NCBI GenBank assembly: GCA_947479085.1
Contig: CANJYB010000026.1
Coordinates: 1-58,325 of the forward strand
From: Bacteroidota bacterium
GTDB taxonomy: Bacteria > Bacteroidota > Bacteroidia > 2-12-FULL-35-15
Length of the DNA stretch: 58,325 nucleotides
Direction of reading: 5' to 3'
Under the pieces are notes generated by a model. It did no database searches and was not told where the DNA came from. It saw nothing but the letters and a program-made list of their open reading frames with translations. Position 1 is the first letter of the stretch; each line of letters starts with the position of its first letter. The translations under genes were made by a program, and so were the position numbers. This document shows, one piece after another, positions 1 through 7,852 of this stretch.

Positions 1-54
1 TTCAGAATTTATTTTCCCTGCATCATCCTTATTTTCATTTTGGTTATTTTCCAT
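1..54 (-). CDS. Unknown protein, N-terminal fragment (runs off left edge)
   Basis: Reading leftward from an ATG at 54, the frame stays open to the window edge and gives MENNQNENKDDAGKINSE, a polar Asn/Glu/Lys-rich start with no signal peptide. A TATATTTG promoter element lies 21 bases upstream on the same strand, which supports a real gene start. Only 18 residues are visible, so no function can be assigned. It is divergent from the truncated kinase at 144. Confidence 0.5.
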   Translation of the reverse strand, partial: MENNQNENKDDAGKINSE

Positions 55-74
55 TAGTCGTATTATTTTTATTA

Positions 75-82
75 CAAATATA
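75..82 (-). promoter_or_regulatory. TAnnTTTG -7 promoter element
   Basis: Minus-strand TATATTTG matches the Bacteroidota -7 consensus TAnnTTTG and sits 20 bp upstream of the partial gene starting at 54. No convincing -33 TTG box was resolved. Confidence 0.5.
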
Positions 83-143
83 AATATTAAAGTACATACG
101 AATAAAATAATTATCTATATACAAAAAATAATCTTAGGGATAT

Positions 144-1214
144 GTGCGAGAGGGACAGTATGTGGAGGCAGAAAAACACATTCTTGATGCTTTACAAATT
201 GCATCAAAAAATAAAATACGTTCGGTTGAACGAATGGCTTACAAATCATTGGCTACACTATATATTAAAAGTAAAAATCCAAAGGCAATGGAATTTTATT
301 TAAAATATGATCAGCTGAAAGATTCCATTTTTTCAGAGGAAAGTGTGAAACAAATTGCTGAAATGCAAACCAAGTACGATACTGAAAAGAAAGAACAGGA
401 CAATCAATTATTAACCAAGGAAAATGCAGTAAAAGAAGCTGTTATTAAGCAACAGGCTACCCAAAGGAATTTATTACTACTCTCCATTATTGCCATTCTT
501 GCATTGGCCTTGTTACTATACAACAGGTTTAAATTAAAACAGAAAACACTTTTTCAGGAAGAACTGAACAAACAGCAGGCTCTTCGTTCAAAAGCAGTAA
601 TAGACGCTGAAGAAAAAGAGCGCATGCGCATTGCGCAGGAATTGCACGATGGATTAGGACAACAACTTTCTGCTGTCAAGTTAAATATGAGTAGTCTTGA
701 ATCGTCCATTGACTTAAAAACCAACGAACAAAAACTGATGATGAAAAATGCATTGGAAATTATTGACGATTCGGTAAAAGAAGTCAGGTCGGTATCTCAT
801 AGTATGATGCCCAATGCATTATTGAAATCAGGATTGGCAGCAGCAGTCAGAGAATTTCTGAATCGAATCAGTTCTGCTGATAAATTAAAAATAGAACTCG
901 AAATTCACGGATTGAATGAACGACTGGAAAGTACAATGGAAACAATACTTTTCAGAGTACTCCAGGAAATCGTAAATAACATCATTAAACATTCGCAGGC
1001 AACCAAAGTAAATATTCAAATCATTCGTCATGACCAGGAATTAACACTTATGGTGGAAGACAATGGTATCGGTTTTGATATTTCTAAAATTAAAAGTGAT
1101 GGAATAGGATTAAAAAATATCCAATCCAGAATTGAATTTTTAAATGGCACTGTAGATTTCGATTCACAACCTCAAAAAGGCACCACTGTAATTATTGAAG
1201 TTCCTTTAAAATAA
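144..1214 (+). CDS. NarL-type sensor histidine kinase, N-terminus missing
   Basis: This is the C-terminal part of a membrane sensor kinase of the HisKA_3 family. It begins with a TPR-like helical segment (about residues 1-65), a short coiled coil, one transmembrane helix (about 109-128, LLLLSIIAILALALLLY), then the phosphoacceptor motif ELHDGLGQQL and an HATPase_c domain with N-box EIVNNIIKH and G-box DNGIGF. Family members usually carry several TPR repeats and a signal peptide before this point. Here the only start is a GTG at 144, an in-frame TAG lies at 135, and the sequence before it is promoter DNA of a divergent gene. I infer the 5' end was lost by rearrangement. The partner is the response regulator 18 bp downstream; the truncated product may no longer sense its signal. 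Confidence 0.8.
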   Translation: MREGQYVEAEKHILDALQIASKNKIRSVERMAYKSLATLYIKSKNPKAMEFYLKYDQLKDSIFSEESVKQIAEMQTKYDTEKKEQDNQLLTKENAVKEAVIKQQATQRNLLLLSIIAILALALLLYNRFKLKQKTLFQEELNKQQALRSKAVIDAEEKERMRIAQELHDGLGQQLSAVKLNMSSLESSIDLKTNEQKLMMKNALEIIDDSVKEVRSVSHSMMPNALLKSGLAAAVREFLNRISSADKLKIELEIHGLNERLESTMETILFRVLQEIVNNIIKHSQATKVNIQIIRHDQELTLMVEDNGIGFDISKIKSDGIGLKNIQSRIEFLNGTVDFDSQPQKGTTVIIEVPLK

Positions 1215-1219
1215 TTTTG
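1212..1219 (+). promoter_or_regulatory. TAnnTTTG element before response regulator
   Basis: TAATTTTG overlaps the kinase stop codon and lies 14 nt before the regulator ATG. It could let the regulator be transcribed independently of the truncated kinase. Confidence 0.35.
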
Positions 1220-1232
1220 TACTTTTACTTCA

Positions 1233-1880
1233 ATGAATGTAATAAAGCTGTTTATACTTGACGACCATCAAATGTTACTTGATGGTCTTAAAGCCCTCCT
1301 AGTAAACGAAAGCAGGTACAGCATTATTGGCGAGGCCAATAATGGCTACTTAGCTTTAGAATTAATTTCTGAAAATCTTCCTGATATTGTAATAACTGAT
1401 ATTAACATGCCCGAAATGGATGGCATTCAGTTTACCAAACTGCTTTTGGAAAAACATCCTAAAGTAAAAGTAATTGCTTTGTCCATGTTTGGCGAAAAAT
1501 CCACCATATCTGAAATGCTGGAGGCTGGTGTTTCCGGATATATATTAAAGAATACCGGAAAACAGGAGTTAATAGATGCTCTTGAAAAAGTGGCTTCCGG
1601 TGGAAAATTTCTCAGTGACGAGGTTTTGGTAGAAATGATGAAAGCTATAACCGAAAACGAAGAACGCAAAGAAGAAGAAACAAAGGCTCACCTTACCGAC
1701 AGAGAAAAAGAAATTATTAAACTTATTGCTAAGGAATTTAACAATGCTAAAATTGGCGAAATGCTTTTTATTAGCGAACGAACTGTTGAAACCCACCGAA
1801 AAAATATATTTAGAAAAACAGGCACAAAAACCGTTGTAGGTCTTATCAAATATGCAATTGAGAATAAACTGATTGATTAA
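1233..1880 (+). CDS. LuxR/NarL-family response regulator
   Basis: Two-domain DNA-binding response regulator of usual length (215 aa). The receiver domain has the acidic pair at 10-11 and phosphoacceptor Asp56 in DIVITDINMPEMDG. The C-terminal LuxR-type HTH (about residues 150-213) reads LTDREKEIIKLIAKEF, then NNAKIGEMLFISERTVETHRK. It is the cognate partner of the HisKA_3 kinase immediately upstream. Its last 80 bases recur in damaged form at 3212-3291, so the gene end was once duplicated. Target genes are unknown. Confidence 0.92.
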   Translation: MNVIKLFILDDHQMLLDGLKALLVNESRYSIIGEANNGYLALELISENLPDIVITDINMPEMDGIQFTKLLLEKHPKVKVIALSMFGEKSTISEMLEAGVSGYILKNTGKQELIDALEKVASGGKFLSDEVLVEMMKAITENEERKEEETKAHLTDREKEIIKLIAKEFNNAKIGEMLFISERTVETHRKNIFRKTGTKTVVGLIKYAIENKLID

Positions 1881-2048
1881 TTTCCCTTTTTATATCCGTC
1901 TCTGTGGTATTTGAATGGACAACGTAATTGTGTCATGTTTATTAATTTAGTTAATTGATTGATTTGTATTATGTTAATGTAATTTTTTTCTTCTGCAAAA
2001 CCCTGTTTTTGCGACTAAGCATAAAACTGATGAAACAAAGCCTTCTTT

Positions 2049-2258
2049 TTATGCAATAAGGCCTCCTTTTCCAAAAATAATTTTCTTTTTCAGAAAACCT
2101 CCCTTCCTTTTCATGAAATATTTCTTTTTTTGCTGAAATATTTCTTTTTTCATCAAAAGGTTCCTTTCTTTTGGTAAAAGGAAGCTTACTTTTTTACAAA
2201 TGTTTCCTTCTTTTGAAAAAACATTCCATTTTTTGACAAAATATTTTTTATTTTTCAA
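2049..2258. repeat. Degenerate ~20-21-bp tandem repeat tract
   Basis: About ten pyrimidine-rich units of 20-22 bp. The clearest are two neighbours containing GAAATATTTC (2115 and 2135), followed by units centred on TTCCTTTCTTTT, CTTACTTTTTT, TTCCTTCTTTT and CATTTTTTG. The unit length wobbles by one base, unlike the exact 21-bp tracts elsewhere in this window. The minus strand is open for about 69 codons and rich in Lys/Phe, but this is expected when the period is close to a multiple of three. No gene is called. Confidence 0.6.
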
Positions 2259-2420
2259 TTTCCTTGCTTTCTTTGATCAATTCAAGGCATGGTTGCATCA
2301 ATTTTATGCTTAGTGTCTTTTTTGGCATTTTACCATGTCAAAATTTTACTTTTTAAGTCCTTTTTGCCTTTGTTGCCGCAACCATCGTTCTTTTTGTTAC
2401 CGGCTTTACATGTCTCAGTA

Positions 2421-2504
2421 AGTACTTTATATGTTATATAAAGTACTTTATGTAACTTATAAAGTACAAAGTACACTGCGTTTAGTACTTTATGTAACAT
2501 ATAA
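2421..2504. repeat. Four-unit 21-bp repeat with AGTACT at each unit start
   Basis: Four exact 21-bp steps start at 2421, 2442, 2463 and 2484, each beginning AGTAC. Units 1, 2 and 4 continue with TTTAT and end in TATAA; unit 3 has diverged. The first unit and the start of the second form a perfect inverted repeat, AGTACTTTATAT (2421-2432) with ATATAAAGTACT (2436-2447). The same AGTACT hexamer opens the units of the next tract at 2758, so the two may share an origin. Confidence 0.75.
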
Positions 2505-2736
2505 AGCCCAAATGGAGAAATGGGAGGTAACAGGCTGAAAACTATAAGCTTTTAAAAATAAATAATTAATAAATTGATGTCTTTGCAGGTGTTTTCTCTC
2601 CTATAAAACTAACTTAGCTTTCTTTTTCAGCGTTTGTTGCTGAAAAACACCAACAACGGCAAAAAAGGCAAAAAGATAAAAAATAAACAACAAAAGAAGT
2701 GGTGCCGGGAACGCTAGGAAGTTAAAAAACTCCATT

Positions 2737-3009
2737 AGCCTTATGTTTCTCTCTGAAAGTACTTTTCATCTCTTTGTAAGAGCTCACAAAGAAAGAAAAA
2801 GTACTTTTTATCTCTTTGTAAGAACAAACAAAGAAAGAAAAAGTGCTTACAAACTCTTTGTAAGCGCTCGAAAAGAGAATAAAAGTACTCACAAAGAAAG
2901 AGTAAGCACTCGCAAAGAGATAAAAAGTACTTACAAAGAAAGAGTGAGCACTCGCAAAGAGAAAGAAAGTACTCACAAAGAAAGAGTGAGCACTCACAAA
3001 GAGATAAAA
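2737..3009. repeat. 21-bp repeat array, alternating AGTACT / AGCACT units
   Basis: Twelve consecutive 21-bp units run from 2758 to 3009 without an insertion or deletion, with one weaker unit before them (2737). Odd units begin AGTACT or AGTGCT; even units begin AGAGCT, AGAACA, AGCGCT or AGCACT, giving a 42-bp higher-order period. The first and third units are in the opposite orientation (TCTCTTTGTA against TACAAAGAGA in later units), so the tract can fold on itself. Junctions such as GAGTGAGCACTC are themselves dyads. Frames of about 100 codons are open on both strands, but nothing suggests translation. Confidence 0.88.
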
Positions 3010-3211
3010 AGGGGAAATGGAGTGAATTTAAGCGGAAATGGAAATAACAAAAATTATTATGTGTAATGTGCTCATTATTAAGCATAAAAATTTCCGATAA
3101 GATGCTTCAATTTGTTCAAAATGATAGATTCATTTAAAAAATGGCAGATTGGGCTCCAAAAAAGCCGGGTCATTCTGAACCAAGAGATTGCTTCGTCCTG
3201 CGAAGGGGCAG

Positions 3212-3291
3212 GAAAATATATTTAGAAAAACAGGCACAAAACCGTTGTAGGCCTTATCAAATATGAAATCGAGAATAAACTGATAGATTAA
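3212..3291 (+). pseudogene. 3' remnant of the LuxR response regulator gene
   Basis: This 80-bp stretch matches the last 80 bases of the regulator at 1801-1880 with only a handful of changes, including the shared stop codon. One A is missing from the run in CACAAAAACC, so the copy is frameshifted. Everything upstream of the HTH tail is absent. It is a non-functional leftover of a duplication or recombination event on the far side of the repeat tracts. Confidence 0.85.
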
Positions 3292-3429
3292 AATCAGTTT
3301 CCCCATCCGTACTAGCACGGATATTAAAATACCCTAAAATACGTATAGGTTCGTGCTAATATTTTATATACTTTTTTCCCACAAATAAACATCATTTAAT
3401 TATCAACTAATAATAAAAACAAAAAACAA

Positions 3430-4173
3430 ATGAAAAAACTACTTACAACAGCAGCTTTTGCATTGGCTGCGTGCACATTCGGTGTAGCTCAAGATGCAGG
3501 ATTTAAACCTGATGCAGGTGCCAACAGTTTCGAGTTAAACTTCGTCCCACTTAACGGCAAACCTATTCAGTTAACTTACATTCGTTACAGAAGATTCTTC
3601 AGTCCAACCATGGCACTTCGCTTAGGAGTTGGGGTAAGTTTTTCTTCTCAAAAAGCTGATTCGGTTTTTGCTTCTAACTTAACTGCAAACACCAATATTA
3701 CATCAGGTTACAAAAAAACAACAATGGGCTGGGAAATTAAACCCGGAATTGAAAAACACATGAAAGGTACTGACCGTTTAAGCCCTTACATGGGGTTTGA
3801 ATTAGACATCGCAGGTGCTTCTACCAAAGAAGTTACACCTACTGGTCTTGATGCTGGAGGAACAACTGATGAAGTAGTGATTATGACAGAAAAAAACAAA
3901 AGCAAAGGTGGTTTCTTCCGTATTGGTGCTAATCTTGTTGCAGGTTTCGATTGTTACATCACCCACCACTTGTACTTAGGTTCCGAATTTGGTTTCGGTT
4001 TCCAAATGGTTAACTACAGCAAATATGAAAAAACAACCGCTTACCCATCTACTTACCCAACAATCCCTGCTGGAACAATTGATCCGGGTAACCCAGATGC
4101 TGTAACTCAAGGTAAAGAAATGAATATCGGACCAAACTTTAATAGTGCAATCCGTTTAGGTTGGGTGTTCTAG
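3430..4173 (+). CDS. Outer-membrane beta-barrel protein
   Basis: A 247-residue exported protein. The N-terminus is a typical signal peptide (MKKLLTTAAFALAACTFGVAQ), and the mature part alternates polar and hydrophobic residues in strand-like segments with glycine-rich turns (MALRLGVGVSFSS, LYLGSEFGFGFQMV). The chain ends with aromatic Phe in AIRLGWVF, as expected for an outer-membrane barrel recognised by the BAM machinery. Size suits an 8- to 10-stranded barrel. No substrate or specific family can be read from sequence. A strong hairpin terminator follows 18 bp after the stop. Confidence 0.75.
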   Translation: MKKLLTTAAFALAACTFGVAQDAGFKPDAGANSFELNFVPLNGKPIQLTYIRYRRFFSPTMALRLGVGVSFSSQKADSVFASNLTANTNITSGYKKTTMGWEIKPGIEKHMKGTDRLSPYMGFELDIAGASTKEVTPTGLDAGGTTDEVVIMTEKNKSKGGFFRIGANLVAGFDCYITHHLYLGSEFGFGFQMVNYSKYEKTTAYPSTYPTIPAGTIDPGNPDAVTQGKEMNIGPNFNSAIRLGWVF

Positions 4174-4190
4174 AATTTTTTATTAATTTT

Positions 4191-4225
4191 GAAAGGAGTT
4201 TTCTTAAAAAACTCCTTTCTTTTTC
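4191..4225 (+). terminator. Intrinsic terminator after barrel gene
   Basis: GAAAGGAGTTTT pairs with AAAACTCCTTTC across a five-base loop and is followed by TTTTTC. It separates the barrel gene from the lipoprotein gene at 4248. Confidence 0.85.
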
Positions 4226-4247
4226 TAAACCTTAAATCTATTTTATC

Positions 4248-5078
4248 ATGAAAAAATTAACATCTACACTTAAAGCAATAGGAAGAAGCATCCTGGTTCC
4301 TGTATTGGCACTTGCTGTCATCTCCGTAAGTTCCTGTAAAAAAGAAACTTCCGGAAGACCTCAAAACGTGCCGGTAAGCATGGATACAAAAGCAAAAGCT
4401 GCAAAGCTTCGCGCTTCCACCACCAAGGCGTTAAAAGATTTTATCATCATTTTTAACCCGAGCAACCAGCAAGCTGGTAATGGAGGAGGAAGCAATAATT
4501 GGTCAGTGGTAGGAACCAATGTCACTTCTTATACAACACCTAACGCAAACGTATATCAATGGACCGACCCTTCATCAGGCACACAGTTCACTCTTTCTCA
4601 ATCTACCGGTGGTGCCGGAGGTGGACTTGGACAACTGGCCTATAACGGAAAATCTTTTGATTACAATTTTGTTTTATCCATCAAAGCATCTTCCAACGAC
4701 CCGCAATGGTCAGGATTCCTGAACGGTCGCGACCTTCGTGGAGCTGTTGCAATTGACGGACAACTTACAAATAACGAATTCAGCCTTAAAAACCTTGCTA
4801 TCTTCTTAGTAATGACCACAGGCGGATCCGGAACTTACAAATTTATTGATTGGGATGCCACATCAATTGGTGGCGGAGACGGAATAGGAGAGCTACTCGA
4901 TTTCAGCGATGTAACTAATAATACATTAGCAGGAATGGACAATGCGCACTTCTACATCACCTCTGATGGACATATTGCCGTATCTGACCAATCTTTCGAA
5001 ATGGCATCCGATGCCAAAGTTACAGATGTAGTTACCGGTGGCGAATACTCCATCAGTGGCTCACTGATGTTTGAATAA
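4248..5078 (+). CDS. Predicted lipoprotein of unknown function
   Basis: A 276-residue envelope protein. The N-terminus has a basic n-region, a hydrophobic stretch (LVPVLALAVISVSS) and a lipobox-like VSSC, so residue Cys30 is the likely lipidation site, followed by KKETS. The rest is Gly/Ser/Thr/Asn-rich and predicted mostly beta. No catalytic motif or named domain is recognised. It follows the barrel gene but has its own flanking terminators (4191 and 5108), so it is probably a single-gene unit. Confidence 0.7.
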   Translation: MKKLTSTLKAIGRSILVPVLALAVISVSSCKKETSGRPQNVPVSMDTKAKAAKLRASTTKALKDFIIIFNPSNQQAGNGGGSNNWSVVGTNVTSYTTPNANVYQWTDPSSGTQFTLSQSTGGAGGGLGQLAYNGKSFDYNFVLSIKASSNDPQWSGFLNGRDLRGAVAIDGQLTNNEFSLKNLAIFLVMTTGGSGTYKFIDWDATSIGGGDGIGELLDFSDVTNNTLAGMDNAHFYITSDGHIAVSDQSFEMASDAKVTDVVTGGEYSISGSLMFE

Positions 5079-5107
5079 TTAAATGTTGTTTAGTTTCAAA
5101 CAAATTA

Positions 5108-5140
5108 AGGACTACCTATTCATTTAGGTAGTCCTTTTTT
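5108..5140 (+). terminator. Intrinsic terminator after lipoprotein gene
   Basis: AGGACTACCTA pairs with TAGGTAGTCCT around a short loop, followed by six T residues. It lies 30 bp after the lipoprotein stop codon. Confidence 0.9.
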
Positions 5141-5304
5141 GCTTTTCATTCCTGGCAGCTCCCAAAAAGTTCAACTTCTCAGTTATTTCCCACTTTTAGT
5201 TTTTCATTTGTTTTATCCAAAAAACAAATCACCATTAACGTATACTACTGATTAACAAAATAAAAAACAGGCTCGATTTCAAATTTAATCGCTATAAAAG
5301 AGTG

Positions 5305-5590
5305 AATTTCTTTAGTTTTTGTGTGACGCTCTTTCTTCATTTTATGTCTCTCTTTCTAATTTTTTTGTCTCTCTTACATATTTTTGCATCTCTCTTTCTT
5401 AAATTTATTCCTCTCTTTTCTTCCTTCTCTTTTCAAAATTTACGAGTTTCTTTTCGGTTTTGGTTGCCCTCCTTTTCCTTTTTTGTCTCTCTTTCTAATT
5501 TTTATGCCTCTCTTTCCGAAATTAATTGCTTTCCTTCCTTAATTTCTTCCTATCCGTCCCTAATTTTATTTCGTTTCTCTCTTTATGCGA
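5305..5590. repeat. Pyrimidine-rich 21-bp repeat tract upstream of dehydrogenase
   Basis: Units of the type CTCTCTTTC plus AATTT follow one another in 21-bp steps from 5305 to 5430 and again from 5486 to 5590, separated by 55 bp of more diverged sequence that shifts the register by 13 bp. The strand shown is almost pure C/T with periodic AATTT blocks. A plus-strand frame is open for 121 codons, giving a Ser/Leu/Phe heptad pattern; I treat it as a by-product of the period. The tract ends about 60 bp before the dehydrogenase promoter. Confidence 0.75.
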
Positions 5591-5651
5591 AATTTCCAAT
5601 TGTTGTTTGTTTTTTCATTTTCAAAAATTCATGTTATGTTGCATTTAATTC

Positions 5652-5659
5652 TACTTTTG
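5652..5659 (+). promoter_or_regulatory. TAnnTTTG promoter element of 2-oxoacid dehydrogenase
   Basis: TACTTTTG matches the Bacteroidota -7 consensus. It predicts a transcript start near 5665, which excludes the upstream ATG at 5585 and supports translation from 5687. Confidence 0.6.
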
Positions 5660-5686
5660 TGGGATAAGAAAAATATTCTTTTTACC

Positions 5687-7777
5687 ATGCAGGAAACAAT
5701 GACAGATAAAAAAAGAAAAATAAATTCCACTATTGCTGAAGAAACGTTGGTCAAAGCTTTTGAACTGATGTGCACAGCAAAAGAAATGTCCGAATCATAC
5801 GAGGCAAATAAAGAAGTTACCGCAAAATACGTTCACGCTACTTCACGGGGGCACGAAGCAATCCAACTCGCTATGGGACTTCAGTTAAAGCCCCAGGATT
5901 TCCTCTCGGCATATTACAGAGATGACAGTATGTTATTGGGAATCGGAATGCAGCCTTATGAATTAATGCTTCAGTTAATGGCAAAGCGGGATGACCCTTT
6001 CAGTGGAGGAAGAACGTACTATTGTCATCCAAGTCTTCGCAGAGACGATATGCCAAAAATACCTATGCAATCATCAGCAACAGGAATGCAGGCCATACCC
6101 ACGACCGGAGTTGCTATGGGCATACAATATTTGGAAAAACAAAATCTTCTTCCTGATTATGGCGATGATAAACCCATTGCTGTGTGTTCATTAGGCGATG
6201 CTTGTATTACCGAAGGCGAAGTAGCCGAAGCATTTCAAATGGCGGTATTAAAAAAAATGCCAATACTTTATTTGGTCCAGGACAATGAATGGGATATTTC
6301 TGCCAATGCAAAAGAGATAAGAGCACAGGACGCAACAGAATATGCAAGAGGTTTCAAAGGTTTAGAAACCCGGACCATCGATGGAACGAACTTTGAAAGG
6401 TGTTACAATACCATAAAAGAAGTAATTGAAATTATTCGTAAAGAACGCAGACCATTCTTAATTCATGCAAAAGTTCCTTTACTAAATCACCATACATCTG
6501 GTGTAAGAAAAGAATGGTACCGTGACGACTTGGAAGAAGCGCAAACCAAGGATCCTTTTCCGAAACTGAGAAATTATATGCTGGCAGTTGGTTTTGAAGA
6601 AAAGGAGATTAAAGAAATAGAAAAAGCTTCCAAAATAAAAGTAGAAGAGGATTACCAAAAAGCATTACTAGCAGAGGACCCTCGCCCGGAAGATTTGTTC
6701 GATTACGACTTTGTGCCTACTCCTGTTAAGGAGGAAAAAGGAGAGCGTGAACCTGCAGGAAAGGAAAAAACCGTTATGGTAGATTCTGCCCTGTTTGCTA
6801 TACGTGAACTAATGGCAAAGCATCCCGAATGTTTACTTTATGGGCAGGATGTGGGTGGAAGACTTGGAGGAGTATTTCGTGAAGCAGCTACATTGGCACA
6901 AACCTATGGTGACCATCGTGTTTTTAATACTCCTATCCAGGAAGCATTTATTATTGGCAGTACTGTAGGGATGAGTGCAACGGGTTGTAAACCCATAGTG
7001 GAAGTTCAGTTTGCAGATTACATCTGGCCGGGGTTAAATCAATTATTTACTGAAGTTAGTCGCTCCTGCTATTTATCAAACGGCAAATGGCCGGTAAGCG
7101 CGATTATCCGTGTACCTATTGGTGCCTATGGAAGTGGTGGGCCTTACCATTCTTCGAGTGTAGAAAGTGTACTTGCAAATATCAGGGGAATAAAAATCTG
7201 TTATCCTTCCACGGGTGCTGATTTGAAAGGGCTGATGAAGGCTGCCTATTACGACCCTAACCCTGTTATTATGCTTGAACACAAAGGACTTTACTGGAGT
7301 AAAATAAAAGGTACCGAAGATGCAAAAACAATCGAGCCGGATGAAGATTATATTATCCCTCTTGGAAAAGCGAGAATAGTTCAGGAAGCAGATGCTACTT
7401 CAAACAAACAAACATTAACCATAATTACTTATGGAATGGGAGTCTATTGGGCGAAAAATGCAGCAAAAGAATTTCCAGGGCAGATAGAAATAATTGATTT
7501 ACGCACATTAAATCCTTTAGACGAAGAAACCATCCTTGCTTCGGTGAAGAAACATGGTAAATGTATGGTCCTTACCGAAGAACCTTATAATAATGGCTTT
7601 GCGCAGGCACTTTCAGGTAGAATTTCCAAATATTGTTTTGAATATCTGGATGCACCGGTTGAAATAGTTGGAGCAGAAAACCTGCCTGCCATACCTTTGA
7701 ATTCAACTTTGGAAGCAACCATGTTACCTAATGCGGTCAAGGTAGGCAAGGCAATAAATGACTTACTGAATTACTAA
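5687..7777 (+). CDS. 2-oxoisovalerate dehydrogenase E1, fused alpha and beta subunits
   Basis: Thiamine-diphosphate-dependent E1 component of a branched-chain 2-oxoacid dehydrogenase, which decarboxylates the 2-oxoacids made from Val, Leu and Ile and supplies branched acyl-CoA primers. The N-terminal half is the alpha type, with the ThDP-binding region ICSLGDACITEGEVAEA-like (AVCSLGDACITEGEV) and the phosphorylation-loop-like HHTSG. The second half is the beta type (LYGQDVGGRLGGVF, RVPIGAYGSGGPYHSSS, ILASVKKHGKCMVLTEEP). Both are in one chain of about 696 aa, as is common in this phylum. I chose ATG 5687 over 5585 because the promoter lies between them and the extra residues are low-complexity repeat translation; ATG 5699 is also possible. 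No E2 or E3 gene is nearby. Confidence 0.93.
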   Translation: MQETMTDKKRKINSTIAEETLVKAFELMCTAKEMSESYEANKEVTAKYVHATSRGHEAIQLAMGLQLKPQDFLSAYYRDDSMLLGIGMQPYELMLQLMAKRDDPFSGGRTYYCHPSLRRDDMPKIPMQSSATGMQAIPTTGVAMGIQYLEKQNLLPDYGDDKPIAVCSLGDACITEGEVAEAFQMAVLKKMPILYLVQDNEWDISANAKEIRAQDATEYARGFKGLETRTIDGTNFERCYNTIKEVIEIIRKERRPFLIHAKVPLLNHHTSGVRKEWYRDDLEEAQTKDPFPKLRNYMLAVGFEEKEIKEIEKASKIKVEEDYQKALLAEDPRPEDLFDYDFVPTPVKEEKGEREPAGKEKTVMVDSALFAIRELMAKHPECLLYGQDVGGRLGGVFREAATLAQTYGDHRVFNTPIQEAFIIGSTVGMSATGCKPIVEVQFADYIWPGLNQLFTEVSRSCYLSNGKWPVSAIIRVPIGAYGSGGPYHSSSVESVLANIRGIKICYPSTGADLKGLMKAAYYDPNPVIMLEHKGLYWSKIKGTEDAKTIEPDEDYIIPLGKARIVQEADATSNKQTLTIITYGMGVYWAKNAAKEFPGQIEIIDLRTLNPLDEETILASVKKHGKCMVLTEEPYNNGFAQALSGRISKYCFEYLDAPVEIVGAENLPAIPLNSTLEATMLPNAVKVGKAINDLLNY

Positions 7778-7796
7778 ATTATATACTTCTTTAAAT

Positions 7797-7833
7797 AAAA
7801 AGGCCTCCTGCAAAATTTGCAGGAGGCCTTTTT
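7797..7833. terminator. Bidirectional terminator between convergent genes
   Basis: AAAAAGGCCTCCTGCAAA is an almost perfect inverted repeat with TTTGCAGGAGGCCTTTTT. A-tract and T-tract flank the stem, so it can stop transcription from both the dehydrogenase (+) and the gene at 7853-9070 (-). Confidence 0.92.
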
Positions 7834-7852
7834 ATAAATAACTTTTTAATCC

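Noticed and set aside
2049-2258. Lys-rich 69-codon minus-strand frame
   Set aside because: Low-complexity translation of a repeat tract, without promoter or conserved features.
5302-5667. 121-codon plus-strand frame in the C/T-rich tract
   Set aside because: It is repeat DNA read in a frame kept open by the 21-bp period; the promoter of the following gene lies inside it and there is no sign of translation.
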